A stretch of DNA of 64,000 nt. It comes from Candidatus Sedimenticola sp. (ex Thyasira tokunagai). GTDB lineage: Bacteria; Pseudomonadota; Gammaproteobacteria; Chromatiales; Chromatiaceae. The first letter of the stretch is position 1. Each line of letters opens with the position of its first letter. Both the position numbers and the translations under genes were made by a program. This document shows, piece after piece, positions 25,068 to 34,514 of this stretch. The notes under the pieces were generated by a model. That model worked only from the letters and a program-made list of their open reading frames with translations. It was not told where the DNA came from and made no database searches. Location of the stretch: NCBI GenBank assembly GCA_037318855.1, contig CP134874.1, positions 3,596,598 through 3,660,597 on the forward strand, given 5' to 3'.

Positions 25068-26465
25068 ATGAACACCTCACACCACGACACCATCGTCATC
25101 GGTAGCGGACCCGGCGGTGAAGGCGCCGCTATGAAGCTGGCAAAATCGGGCCGTAAGGTAGCGGTAATAGAGAAACATAGCCAAGTGGGAGGCGGTTGCA
25201 CACATTGGGGCACCATACCGAGCAAGGCGCTGCGGCACAACATACAGATGTTGGTGGATTACAAACGTAATCCCCTGTTTCAGCACATCAGCGGACAGGC
25301 AAAGATTGACTACCCACAGCTACTCGGAGCCGCCGGTGGTGTTATTCAGGATCAGGTAAGCACCCGCTACCGCTTCTACTCAAGAAATGGTGTTGATGTA
25401 CTCTTTGGCACTGCACGATTTACCGGCCCTGATGCCGTAGCGGTGGTCCACAACGATGGCACAGAGGATGCGGTCACGGCAGACAGCTTCGTTATCGCCA
25501 CCGGCTCATCCCCTTACCACCCGGCGGACATCGATTTCACCCACCCCGGCATCCATGACAGTGACAGCATACTTGCCCTGGAACACACCCCCAAATCATT
25601 GACCATCTACGGTGCCGGTGTGATCGGCTGTGAATACGCCTCCATCTTTTGCAACCTCGACGTCAAGGTGAACCTGGTCAATACCCGGGACCGACTGCTC
25701 TCTTTTCTTGATGATGAAATCACCGACGCTCTCAGTTACCACCTTCGTCACCAGGGTGTGGTGATCCGCAACAATGAAGAGTACCAAGAGGTGGAGGTAC
25801 TGGATGATGGTGTGATACTGCATTGTAAGTCGGGTAAAAAATTCAAAACAGACATTCTGCTCTGGGCCAACGGTCGCTCCGGCAACACCCTGGGCTTAAA
25901 TTGTGACGGTATCGGTGTCGAGGTAAATCACCGGGGACAGGTAAAGGTCAACAAAAGCTACCAGACCTCTCTGCCACATATCTATGCCGCCGGTGACGTC
26001 GCCGGCCCACCCGGGCTGGCCAGCGCCAGTTACGACCAGGGACGTTTTATCGGTGCTCATATCGCCAACGGTGAGTGTGACTGGAGCCTGATCGAGGATT
26101 TCCCCACCGGCATCTACACCAATCCTGAAATCAGCTCTCTCGGCCGTAACGAGCGAGAGCTGACCAATCAACAAATTCCCTATGAAGTGGGCCAGGCGAT
26201 GTTCAAGAGTATCGCCCGGGCACAAATTACCGGTCACAACGTCGGTATGCTGAAGATTCTATTCCACCGTGAGACACTGGAAATCCTTGGCATCCACTGT
26301 TTCGGCGAGACCGCTGCCGAGATCATCCATATTGGTCAGGCGATAATGGCTCAGCAGGGCAAGGCCAACAGCCTGCTCTACTTTACCGAAACCACCTTCA
26401 ACTACCCGACTATGGCCGAGGCCTATCGCGTAGCGGCACTCAATGGTTTGAATAGAATTTTCTGA
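25068..26465 (+). CDS. sthA: Soluble pyridine nucleotide transhydrogenase SthA
   Basis: 465 aa flavoprotein of the disulfide-reductase fold that interconverts NADH/NADP+ and NAD+/NADPH. It shows the FAD motif [13 protein letters not shown], the SthA-specific [17 protein letters not shown] (a single Cys where dehydrogenases have two), the NAD(P) motif [15 protein letters not shown] and the C-terminal [23 protein letters not shown] 25068 gives the usual N-terminus; the in-frame TTG two codons upstream is less likely. Closely similar to E. coli SthA along its length. Confidence 0.96.
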   Translation: MNTSHHDTIVIGSGPGGEGAAMKLAKSGRKVAVIEKHSQVGGGCTHWGTIPSKALRHNIQMLVDYKRNPLFQHISGQAKIDYPQLLGAAGGVIQDQVSTRYRFYSRNGVDVLFGTARFTGPDAVAVVHNDGTEDAVTADSFVIATGSSPYHPADIDFTHPGIHDSDSILALEHTPKSLTIYGAGVIGCEYASIFCNLDVKVNLVNTRDRLLSFLDDEITDALSYHLRHQGVVIRNNEEYQEVEVLDDGVILHCKSGKKFKTDILLWANGRSGNTLGLNCDGIGVEVNHRGQVKVNKSYQTSLPHIYAAGDVAGPPGLASASYDQGRFIGAHIANGECDWSLIEDFPTGIYTNPEISSLGRNERELTNQQIPYEVGQAMFKSIARAQITGHNVGMLKILFHRETLEILGIHCFGETAAEIIHIGQAIMAQQGKANSLLYFTETTFNYPTMAEAYRVAALNGLNRIF

Positions 26466-26740
26466 CCGTGCTTTCGTGAGCGATAGAAAAGCATTTCATC
26501 CTCCTCCTGCCAACGAAGCCGCTCTCCAGAAAATATCGGCGGGCACAGTAGCAAAACAGCTGCTCCAGCCCTTGCCGATCTGCCACTTCGATTCTTACCT
26601 CCGCATTCAGATAAAAGCCTCCCCCATTGCGCCATGTTTGCATCTGTTATGGATCATCTGGTGAGAGCAATCCACGTCGAACGAACAGGCGCAGTACCCT
26701 CTTTCTGATCTTCTCCCGGGCTTGCTGAATAACTTCACTA
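26466..26740 (-). pseudogene. Decayed IS91/IS801-type transposase fragment
   Basis: On the minus strand the frame REKIRKRVLRLFVRRGLL runs into a stop, then continues GGGFYLNAEVRIEVADRQGL and EQLFCYCAR before a frameshift leads to FSGERLRWQEEDEMLFYRSR. This succession (VRRGLL, VRIE.DR.GLE.L.RYCAR, F..ERL.W) is characteristic of the Y2 (IS91/IS801) transposase C-terminal half. At least one stop and one frameshift make it nonfunctional; termini were not found. Confidence 0.7.
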
Positions 26741-26960
26741 CTGAGCCCAGTAGACACCCAAGTTGCCACAGTTAACTCGCAAACCCAACGGCAAATATTA
26801 TCCCGACCGGCCTTACGGCCATGTCGCTCGGAGACAATGCCATGAATTGTAACAACTCTGTAACAGTGTCATTGACTGTAATAAATCTGTAACAAATTTC
26901 TAATAATTTGTATTGGCTAGTGTTCACCCCCTCACGATTAAACAAGGAGATGGTATAAAA

Positions 26961-28397
26961 ATGTTTAGCTTATTCAAAGAAATGGAGGATGCAGCAGAAT
27001 CCTCCAATAAGGGAGATTTTCTCAGATTTGGTATTGTCATCATCTTCATGATAGCGGTACTCCTTCTGAGTTATAACTCTACGGGAGAATTACCGACAAA
27101 TGTATTCCTGGTTATAGCCGCACTGTTTGGCGGCTATATGGCAATGAATATCGGTGCAAATGATGTTGCTAATAATGTTGGCCCCGCCGTCGGCTCCAAA
27201 GCCCTGACAATGGGTGGTGCAATCATCATCGCGGGTATATTTGAAGCTGGAGGTGCTTATATAGCTGGTGGTGATGTCGTAGGCACCATTAAAAAAGGCA
27301 TTATCGATATTGAAGCTTTCGGCGGTGATTCCGATAGTTTTATCTGGGCAATGATGGCTGCACTGCTTGCAGCAGGTTTATGGTTAAACCTCGCTACCAA
27401 GTTTAAAGCACCCGTTTCAACAACCCACGCTATCGTCGGTGGCGTGATGGGTGCCGGTATTGCGGCAGGCGGGTTTGCTATCGTTTCTTGGCCAACCATG
27501 GGTAAAATCGCTTCTTCATGGGTTATCTCCCCTGTGCTGGGTGGCATAATTGCAGCAATATTCTTATTTTCTATTAAGAAAACAATCGTTTTCAAAGATG
27601 ATAAAGTCGCTGCTGGTAAATTCTGGGTTCCAGTTTACGTCGCTATTATGACATGGGCATTTGTCACTTATCTGACTTTAAAAGGGCTTAAAAAAATATG
27701 GCCGCATATTGTAGATATTTTTACATTTCTGCCTGATGAGAAGAAACCAAGTTTCCTGATCGCGTCTATTCTTGGCCTGATACTCGCAGCAATCATTTTT
27801 TTCATTGTTAAAAAGAGTGTGTCACTAAGAGAAAACTTAAAGAACGACAGAACCAGTATCAATACTTTATTTACTGTCCCGCTTATCTTTGCTGCGGCTC
27901 TGCTGAGTTTTGCTCATGGCGCAAATGATGTCGCCAATGCTATTGGACCACTGGCTGCGATTAGTGATGCTATCACTACCGGTGGCATTACATCAAAGGC
28001 CAGCATTCCATTCTGGGTTATGTCGGTTGGTGCACTTGGCATTGTGGTTGGCCTCGCACTATATGGTCCAAGATTGATTAAAACAGTCGGTTCAGAAATA
28101 ACAGAACTGGATCAGATGAGAGCCTTTTCCATTGCAATGGCCGCCGCTATCACTGTCATTATTGCCAGCCAGCTTGGGCTACCGGTTAGTTCTACTCACA
28201 TTGCACTTGGTGGTATCTTTGGTGTTGGTTTCTTGCGGGAATACCTACAGAACCATAAAGAAGTTGTTAAGCTGGATGAAGAAGAAAAGAAACTGGAGAG
28301 AGAAGAAAATAGACTGGAACAATATAGAGACAACCTTCAGGAACTATTAGATCTACCGGAAGAGAATAAAGACAAAAAAGTTCCTGATTACCCATAA
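26961..28397 (+). pseudogene. PiT-family inorganic phosphate transporter, 3' end cut by an IS
   Basis: ATG 26961 has an AAGGAG box. The frame has two PiT signature repeats, GANDVANNVGPAVG (about 57-70) and GANDVANAIGPL (about 317-328), with TM helices between, then a charged coiled-coil tail (LEREENRLEQ). At 28383 an IS1595-family element interrupts the gene: codon GTT (28380-28382) is followed by four IS-encoded codons and a stop. The original frame resumes at 29423-29632 with a last TM helix. Removing the IS and one target copy restores a 543-aa frame. The remaining 478-aa product may keep some activity. It is noticeably AT-richer than its neighbours, suggesting acquisition by transfer. Confidence 0.88.
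28375..28382. repeat. Target-site duplication, left (AAAAAGTT)
   Basis: AAAAAGTT here and at 29415-29422 flank the IS1595-family element; 8 bp is the length expected for this family. Confidence 0.9.
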
Positions 28398-29414
28398 ACC
28401 TCAGCCATTCTCAAGAAGCGATAAGGCATCGGTGGTGTACGCAACGCAACAAAGAGCAATCGCTCAATCATTTCTGGAAGATTGAAGCGACGATTAAACC
28501 GATATTCGAATTCGGCAAGATAACGAGGTACATGTTTTTTTCGTATAGCATGAAAAGTTCCCTGCAAAGAATTCTTGACGTTGCCAAGCATGGTGTTCAC
28601 CCACTTGAAGGTGGAGCTCTGTGCGCTTTTTCGACCGCCACCAGTCACAATGGCCACATGATCGCAATCAGCATCAGTGACAGCTCTGAAGCAGCAGAGA
28701 CCATCAGAGAATACAATGCTACCAGAAACCAGACTGGACTTGGCATATCGAGCAATTTCTGCACTCCGAAAACCACGCACACGACGCAGATGAATTTTCA
28801 AAGGCCTGCCGTCCTGCGTCGTCTCAACGGCGGCTACGAAAGGGATTTTGTTGCGGGAGCCTCGTCCACGCTTACCAGGCTTCTCACCGCCAATATAGGC
28901 ATCATCCATTTCAATGCGGCCAGTCAGCTTTTTCTTACCCTGGCGTTCCATCATTACCTGCATCAGTTTGTGCTTGAGCTTCCACGCAGTGTTGTAGTTC
29001 ACTCCAATCTCACGAGACAGTTGCAAGGCAGAGGTGCTCTTTTTACGCTGGGTCAGCAAATAGATGGCCAGAAACCATTTCTTCAAAGGCAACTTTGTGC
29101 CATGAAAAATGGTACCCGCAGTAAGCGATGTCTGATGATGACATTTATGGCACTGGTATATCTTGCGGCTTTTGAGTTCGCAGCACGTTGCGTTACCGCA
29201 CTCTGGGCAAACATATCCACTTGGCCAGCGAAGTCGATGCAACGCTTGGCTGCATTGAGTATCGGTGCCATATTTTTCCAGAAATTCGTGCAAACCAAGC
29301 CCTTTTTGAAACTGGATAGTATTTTTTGGCATGATAGAAACCCTCGTATATTCAGAGAGGGTTCCATTATGTGGCCACCACAGGCTCAATAGCTGAGCCT
29401 GGTGGGTAATCAGG
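28383..29414 (-). mobile_element. IS1595-family insertion sequence (1032 bp)
   Basis: Terminal inverted repeats begin CCTGATTACCCA at the left and TGGGTAATCAGG at the right, with further matching inside (CCTCAGC / GCTCAGC). It is flanked by the 8-bp duplication AAAAAGTT and carries one intact transposase. It is inserted in the PiT gene. Confidence 0.93.
28388..29332 (-). CDS. IS1595-family transposase (ISXO2-like DDE)
   Basis: 314 aa from MPKNTIQFQKGLGLHEF. An N-terminal zinc ribbon has CPECGNATC and CHKCHH. A helix-turn-helix-like region (LSREIGVNYNTAWKLKHKL) and the ISXO2-like DDE domain follow, with first Asp in EMDDAYIGGEKPGKRGRGS, second in IVFSDG, and the downstream FKWVNTMLGNVKNSLQGT. 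It appears full length and intact, so the element may still be mobile. The stop codon falls within the left terminal repeat. Confidence 0.92.
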   Translation of the reverse strand: MPKNTIQFQKGLGLHEFLEKYGTDTQCSQALHRLRWPSGYVCPECGNATCCELKSRKIYQCHKCHHQTSLTAGTIFHGTKLPLKKWFLAIYLLTQRKKSTSALQLSREIGVNYNTAWKLKHKLMQVMMERQGKKKLTGRIEMDDAYIGGEKPGKRGRGSRNKIPFVAAVETTQDGRPLKIHLRRVRGFRSAEIARYAKSSLVSGSIVFSDGLCCFRAVTDADCDHVAIVTGGGRKSAQSSTFKWVNTMLGNVKNSLQGTFHAIRKKHVPRYLAEFEYRFNRRFNLPEMIERLLFVALRTPPMPYRFLRMAEVYG

Positions 29415-29422
29415 AAAAAGTT
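29415..29422. repeat. Target-site duplication, right (AAAAAGTT)
   Basis: Second copy of the 8-bp duplication created by the IS1595-family insertion. Confidence 0.9.
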
Positions 29423-29632
29423 TACAAGCAGATCGGTAAACTTTACGAGATGGTAGAGAGTGAGGAAAGAGCTTTTGAAGAAGAGCAGCGAATTGTTGAC
29501 TCTTTACAGCGCAAAAAATATGTAAAAAGAGATGCGTTTAAAAAGATTATTGCGGCATGGGTTATTACGGTACCTGTTGCAGCGGTTCTTTCTGCGAGTA
29601 TCTTTTTCATGATCAGAGGTATGATGCTTTAA
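29423..29632 (+). pseudogene. 3' remnant of the PiT transporter gene
   Basis: Sixty-nine codons that continue the PiT frame: YKQIGKLYEMVESEERAF, then a coiled coil and a last TM helix (AAWVITVPVAAVLSASIFF) typical of PiT C-termini. A start codon inside the IS end (29402) could allow it to be made as a separate 76-aa peptide. Confidence 0.85.
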
Positions 29633-29667
29633 TCATTCCAGTTTCGTCTGATACATCAACTTGAATT

Positions 29668-29703
29668 AAAGGGCGTTACCCATTTTTCAGGGTAACGCTC
29701 TTT
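29668..29703 (+). terminator. Rho-independent terminator of the PiT gene
   Basis: Stem GGGCGTTACCC / GGGTAACGCTC around a short T-rich loop, followed by TTT and preceded by AAA. It sits 36 nt after the PiT stop codon. Confidence 0.8.
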
Positions 29704-29938
29704 GATCCATTCTAACAACCCAATATTTCAGACTGCTACTTAGTCCACTGCAACACCAGATTTTTTTCTCCGGTTAAACCGTCGGTGTAATCCTCACCAC
29801 ATCCGCAGGCTCATGGGTACGGGTAGGATCGTAGGATGTCGCTGAGTTTCAAACCACACCGTGTGTTGGTCATGCAATGACGCTCGGTAAATTTTGTCTC
29901 CCCATGTTGACTGGTTACCTGAATAGTTACCACGTACT
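29704..29938. other. Noncoding gap
   Basis: No supported gene. On the minus strand a short stretch reads DPTRTHEPADVVRITPTV before a stop, which looks protein-like but is too short to identify. CTGAATAGTTAC near 29920 matches the arm of the element at 53371-53511. Confidence 0.4.
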
Positions 29939-31654
29939 TTACTTTTCGACGTGCTCTTTGGTTACCTCCCGATCCACCGCTCCATCATGCCGCTGCAGCA
30001 TCTCCAACAGGGAGAGCACCGAACGGCCCGACTGCTCCACTATCCGGGTATCCTCATAACGCTCGCCATGGGGGTGCAGCTGCAGCAGGCGCTCGGCATT
30101 CTCGACGATATCCTCAACCTGGGTGCGAATATCCCCCAGGGTGTGCTGGCGCAGCTGCTCCTTCTCCTCCCGGGCCTGGCGTAGTTCATCGGCGGCGGCC
30201 TCCTGCTCCTGCTGCGATTCACCGGCCGCCTCCTGCAGCTGCTGTTCGCTCTCCACCTCCCGCATGGACTTTTTCCACCAGTCGATGAAACGGGCCCGGT
30301 GGTCGGCGATGGTATTCACCGACTGAGCCATGAAATTGACCTCGTCCCGCCCACCGGTGACTGCGGAGATACGATCCACCGGCTGTTCGTAGGCCAGTTG
30401 ACCAAGCACACCGGCCATCCGCAGCAGTGGACGTCGGATGCTCAGGGAGATGGTGAGGGCGGAGAGCATGCCGAGCAGGACCGCCGCCACGGCAATCCAC
30501 AGCACGCCCCCGGCATCGGCTTGGGAAGAGGTGAGTATCTGCTGCGTCGTCTCCCGCATGGAGCGATCCGCATCGCTCACGTTTTGCCGCACGATGGGGA
30601 CGATCTTCAGCACCGCCTCCTGCATCTCAGCCTGCAACCGGTCGATTTTCACATTCTGTTCCACCAGCACCAGGAAGTCTCGCTCATAGTCGCTTAGCAG
30701 CCCCTCCAGTCTCGCCTTGTGCTCCGGTGCGATGGCCGATGCGCCGATCTGCGTGTGCATGCCCGCCAACTCATCGAGGGCCAGATCCACGTGACCCCGC
30801 TCACCACGCAGCAGGTAGTCTTTCTCCCACCGCCGCAGTTGCAGGATATTGCGCTCCAGATCCGGAATATAGTGGGCAGCGAGCAGCGCCTCGATACGAT
30901 GGGCCGCCTGGCGGAAGGGCCCCTTACCGCCATGGATATCCTGCTGGGAGAGTACGCTACGGGCATAGGCCTCGAAGGCCTCGCGGTAGCTCGACAGCTC
31001 CTGCTGCAACTGCCCCTTCAGGGCCCCATCCAGCTCCGAGGCGGCCATTCGAACCTCGAACTCCTGCAACAGCCCACGCACCTTGTCCAGGTACTGGGCC
31101 TCCCGCCTCAACCCCAGATCCTTCTCCCCGCGGCGGATCTGCAGCAGTTGCCGATAGAGGCCCCCGACCTTGAAGTGCGCAGCCAGGGACTCCAACTGGT
31201 GCACCGAATCACGGAATGCCCCCTGCAGCCCCGAGTCGTGATCCAGTCCCTTGTTGCGCCAGGCCTCTGCAATGACCTGGAAGCGCTGGTGGTAGGTCTG
31301 GATAAGCTGTGCGATGCGCCGGCCGGTCTGCGCCCCCTGCGGATCGATCCGCTCCAGACTGCCGGCCAGATCCAGCACATCCGCGACCCGGGCCGCCACC
31401 TCTTCAGCGTAGAGTTCTTTGCGCTGCAGCAGGAAATCCTTCTCCGCCCGGCGTGCCGCCAGCATGCTGTTCTCAATGGCCAGGGCATAGCCCCGTTTGG
31501 CCCCGTGAACCTCCTGCAGCGTCTGGTGGTCGGCCAAGGCACGCTGCAGGGTGACGTGATACTGCCAGATGACGCCGAGGAACAGCAGGCCGACAAAACC
31601 GAAGCTGAGAAAGAGCTTCTCTGCGATGTTCAGTTGCGCAAGTAATTTCTTCAT
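29939..31654 (-). CDS. HBM-like transmembrane sensor protein without recognisable output domain
   Basis: 571 aa. TM1 at about 14-34 and TM2 at about 383-404 bracket a long all-helical periplasmic domain with two repeats of ...RR.EKDFLL / RRGEKDLGLRREAQY / RRWEKDYLLRGE, the signature of helical bimodular (HBM) sensor domains found in chemoreceptors such as McpS. A HAMP-like segment (IRRPLLRMAGVLGQLA) and a Gln/Glu-rich coiled coil follow, then the protein ends; no methyl-accepting, kinase or GGDEF domain is present. GC content looks distinctly higher than in the adjoining PiT gene. It could be a truncated receptor or act through a partner. Confidence 0.75.
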   Translation of the reverse strand: MKKLLAQLNIAEKLFLSFGFVGLLFLGVIWQYHVTLQRALADHQTLQEVHGAKRGYALAIENSMLAARRAEKDFLLQRKELYAEEVAARVADVLDLAGSLERIDPQGAQTGRRIAQLIQTYHQRFQVIAEAWRNKGLDHDSGLQGAFRDSVHQLESLAAHFKVGGLYRQLLQIRRGEKDLGLRREAQYLDKVRGLLQEFEVRMAASELDGALKGQLQQELSSYREAFEAYARSVLSQQDIHGGKGPFRQAAHRIEALLAAHYIPDLERNILQLRRWEKDYLLRGERGHVDLALDELAGMHTQIGASAIAPEHKARLEGLLSDYERDFLVLVEQNVKIDRLQAEMQEAVLKIVPIVRQNVSDADRSMRETTQQILTSSQADAGGVLWIAVAAVLLGMLSALTISLSIRRPLLRMAGVLGQLAYEQPVDRISAVTGGRDEVNFMAQSVNTIADHRARFIDWWKKSMREVESEQQLQEAAGESQQEQEAAADELRQAREEKEQLRQHTLGDIRTQVEDIVENAERLLQLHPHGERYEDTRIVEQSGRSVLSLLEMLQRHDGAVDREVTKEHVEK

Positions 31655-31785
31655 ATTGTTCCCGTCATCCTCTCAATACCGGCCGACCAGTGGTGGCCGG
31701 ATGCCCAAACCAAGTCTACCAACCGGTTTAGCTATACCAAACAAATGTTACGCATTGATGAAAGGGAAGAGGGTCAGGCCTCCCA

Positions 31786-32075
31786 TTACCCATTACGTAA
31801 TTCAATTTCTAACCGTTTGATGGCACGACTCACCATCATGCGCCCAACACAAAAATAGTCCGCAATCGCCTGCATGCTGTAGGCACCTGTACGGTAAGCA
31901 TACGCCATCGCTTCTTTACGATCATTATGTTGATCGACAAAATATCTCAGTGGCTTCGCGACAGGTCTCCGCTGCTTCTGCGGCACCTCACGAAGCGTGA
32001 CGATTCGGCTCGATGAGAGATTGCATTCTCTCCACAAACACCTCAGAGCCCAGGTAGACCTGGTTTTTCAGCTCA
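31786..32075 (-). pseudogene. Fragment of a REP-associated tyrosine (Y1) transposase
   Basis: Minus-strand text reads KNQVYLGSEVFVERMQSLIE, then a frame break, then EVPQKQRRPVAKPLRYF and AYRTGAYSMQAIADYF ending in a HTH-like VSRAIKRLE. These are the C-terminal landmarks of REP-associated Y1 transposases (IS200-like). The N-terminal catalytic HUH part is absent, so this is a dead remnant. Confidence 0.72.
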
Positions 32076-32271
32076 ATATTTATCAACAGGAGATGCAGGA
32101 TACCTGGACGAAGCCAAAGACCAGATTGATAAAAATCATTGAATCTATTTCATTATGCGCTAATATGCTTAACATACTGTACTTGTTTAAGAATCTCTCC
32201 ATAACAGGGAACAGGCTGCCATGGCGCATTTCGAGCAGACAGTGTGGCACCCAATCAAACGGAGCAGACAG

Positions 32272-33180
32272 ATGATGCATGCACCTGACTCACTGAATCT
32301 TATACAAAAGCATCGAATCGAACTGTCAAAGGCCTTTGCCCGGAACGGCTCCTGCGTCACACCACAGAAATCACGCCAAATTCTGGCGGATTATCTTGCT
32401 TACCTGGAACGGGAACTCTCAGTAGAAAACGTCCTAATCAATGTCGGCCAAGTCCAGGAGATGCTCCTGGAGGTCTCCTGTATTATCCGCTCTGGGAGGG
32501 CCAATATCGCTCCCCAGGAATACAGAATCATCCTGAAACGCCTCACTGCGATCTATGCGGAAGGCTTTATTGCCCATGGAACGAAAGATGCCTTCTCAAT
32601 AACAGCGGTGGATTATGCTGATGTAATCGAGGCGATCAGTGGTGCCTTTCCCGATTTTGACTACAGTGAGGCTGTCGGGCAACTCCTCTATTACATGAAC
32701 CGGCTGTTCACCTTGCGAAAAAGTGGCTGGATGACGGTTTATGAGCATATTATTTCAATGCCGGACAGCATAAAAGCCATTCAGTTATTAAAAGAAGAGT
32801 ATTTTCTGGAAATCCAGAAATGGGCAGAAGAAGGAGTTGATAACCTATTCCAGATACGAAAGGATCTTGCCCAGCGAATGGACACCCTTGATCAAGAAGT
32901 GGCGGAGATCAGCATTAAGATCAAAAGGATAGAGGATCGACTGGAGAGCAGGCGCTATAGTAGTAAATCACGAAGAGGGGCGGTCATCTTTGATCTGGCG
33001 GCAGAAAGAGAGAAAAAAGAGATCAATCTGTTAATTGATGAACGGGATCAAAGGAGAGATGAAAGTGAAGGAAAAGAGCAGATCATCGAATTGATCGAAT
33101 CCAACATCAGGGAGTTCGAAATCAAGCTCAAAGAGACCCGGCGGGCCTATTTTGTCCGGCTGGTTTATGTTTCCGGGTAA
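32272..33180 (+). CDS. Hypothetical helical protein with C-terminal coiled coil
   Basis: 302 aa from ATG 32272, which has GGAG 7 nt upstream; an earlier ATG at 32221 has none. No signal peptide or TM helix. The N-terminal two thirds are helical (ELSVENVLINVGQVQEMLLE..., VDYADVIEAISGAFPDF). From about 210 to 290 the sequence is a charged coiled coil (LDQEVAEISIKIKRIEDRLE, and IESNIREFEIKLKETRRAYF). I do not recognise the family. It stands alone between a transposase remnant and the aldolase gene. Reading frame length and codon use support it as real. Confidence 0.6.
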   Translation: MMHAPDSLNLIQKHRIELSKAFARNGSCVTPQKSRQILADYLAYLERELSVENVLINVGQVQEMLLEVSCIIRSGRANIAPQEYRIILKRLTAIYAEGFIAHGTKDAFSITAVDYADVIEAISGAFPDFDYSEAVGQLLYYMNRLFTLRKSGWMTVYEHIISMPDSIKAIQLLKEEYFLEIQKWAEEGVDNLFQIRKDLAQRMDTLDQEVAEISIKIKRIEDRLESRRYSSKSRRGAVIFDLAAEREKKEINLLIDERDQRRDESEGKEQIIELIESNIREFEIKLKETRRAYFVRLVYVSG

Positions 33181-33452
33181 CGACCACACCAGGAAAACGC
33201 AAACCTTTTTGCCCAATTGGAGCTATTCCTGCTCTTCGATCACCTGCTCCAATGCCTCAACCAGCGCTGCCGGGCCTAGTCGAAGTAATCTCTCTCCTCC
33301 AGCACCGCAATAGCCCCCCTCAACCGCTTTCTTGTCAAAGGAAGTTCCATACGAGTGTAAAACTACACTGCGACGGCTGAAATCCTACGCGCTGAAAAAA
33401 ACCGTCTATTCTTTGCTGTACTGTAGGCCTTAACGCAAAGGAAGGAGTCGTC

Positions 33453-34502
33453 ATGAACGATCTGTTAACGCTGTTGGGTGATGAGACTGAATACCTGCTG
33501 GAACATGAGTGCAGGGGTATTCCCAAGGGGATGATCTCAGCACCAGGATCAGACTACATCGACCGTGTGGTGGCACAGAAGACACGTCCAGCCGCAGTAA
33601 TGCGCAACCTGCAGTCAATGTATAACCACGGCCGCCTGAACGGTAGTGGCTACCTCTCGATTCTGCCGGTGGATCAGGGAGTGGAGCACTCCGGGGGCGC
33701 CTCCTTTGCGCCCAACCCAATCTACTTCGACCCGGAAAACATAATTGAGCTGGCGATAGAGGGTGGCTGCAATGCCGTAGCTTCCACACTTGGCGTTTTA
33801 TCATCGGTCTCCCGCCGCTACGCCCACAAGATCCCGTTTCTTATGAAGATCAACCATAACGAGATCCTCAGCTACCCAAATATTTACGACCAGACGCTCT
33901 TCGCTTCGGTGGAGCAGGCGTTCGACCTGGGTGCCGTGGCGGTCGGTGCCACCGTCTACTTCGGTGCACCCGAGTCACGCCGTCAGGTACAGGAGATCAG
34001 TGACGCCTTTGCCCGCGCCCACGAACTGGGCATGGTCACAGTGCTTTGGGCCTATCTGCGTAACAGCGCCTTCAAACATGAGGGTGTCGACTACCACGAC
34101 AGCGCCGACCTCACCGGTCAGGCCAACCATCTGGCAGTAACCATCAACGCCGATATCGTCAAACAGAAACAGGCGGTGAGCAACGGCGGTTATAACGTGC
34201 TGAAGTTCGGCAAGACCCACCCCAAGGTATACGAAGAGCTGACCTCCGAGCACCCCATCGACCTGGTGCGTTACCAGGTGGCCAACTGTTATATGGGACG
34301 GGTGGGGATGATCAACTCGGGTGGCCCTTCAGGAAAAGACGACCTGCATCAGGCGGTACGGACAGCGGTGATCAACAAGCGTGCCGGTGGCATGGGGCTG
34401 ATCTCGGGTCGCAAGGCATTCCAGAAGCCGATGGGGGAAGGAGTGAAGTTGCTTAATGCCATTCAGGATGTCTATCTCGATGGCGGTGTAACTCTGGCAT
34501 AG
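33453..34502 (+). CDS. fbaB: Class I fructose-bisphosphate aldolase (FbaB/DhnA type)
   Basis: 349 aa, the length of FbaB. Cleaves fructose-1,6-bisphosphate to GAP and DHAP (or the reverse in CO2 fixation/gluconeogenesis) through a Schiff-base lysine. Seen: [19 protein letters not shown], the segment [11 protein letters not shown] carrying the likely active lysine, and the phosphate-binding [13 protein letters not shown] and [22 protein letters not shown] precedes the ATG. It is followed after 12 nt by a peptidase gene with no obvious link. In an autotroph it may serve the Calvin cycle; that is inference. Confidence 0.95.
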   Translation: MNDLLTLLGDETEYLLEHECRGIPKGMISAPGSDYIDRVVAQKTRPAAVMRNLQSMYNHGRLNGSGYLSILPVDQGVEHSGGASFAPNPIYFDPENIIELAIEGGCNAVASTLGVLSSVSRRYAHKIPFLMKINHNEILSYPNIYDQTLFASVEQAFDLGAVAVGATVYFGAPESRRQVQEISDAFARAHELGMVTVLWAYLRNSAFKHEGVDYHDSADLTGQANHLAVTINADIVKQKQAVSNGGYNVLKFGKTHPKVYEELTSEHPIDLVRYQVANCYMGRVGMINSGGPSGKDDLHQAVRTAVINKRAGGMGLISGRKAFQKPMGEGVKLLNAIQDVYLDGGVTLA

Positions 34503-34514
34503 GGAACGGAGATA

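Noticed and set aside
28532..29392. 286-aa plus-strand frame
   Set aside because: Shadow of the IS1595-family transposase, which has zinc-ribbon and DDE motifs.
30719..31645. 308-aa plus-strand frame
   Set aside because: Shadow of a GC-rich gene (HBM-like protein); no ribosome site or recognised motif.
33200..33350. Protein-like fragments on the minus strand (RLGPAALVEALEQVIEEQE)
   Set aside because: Too short and interrupted by a stop; no family match that I can defend.
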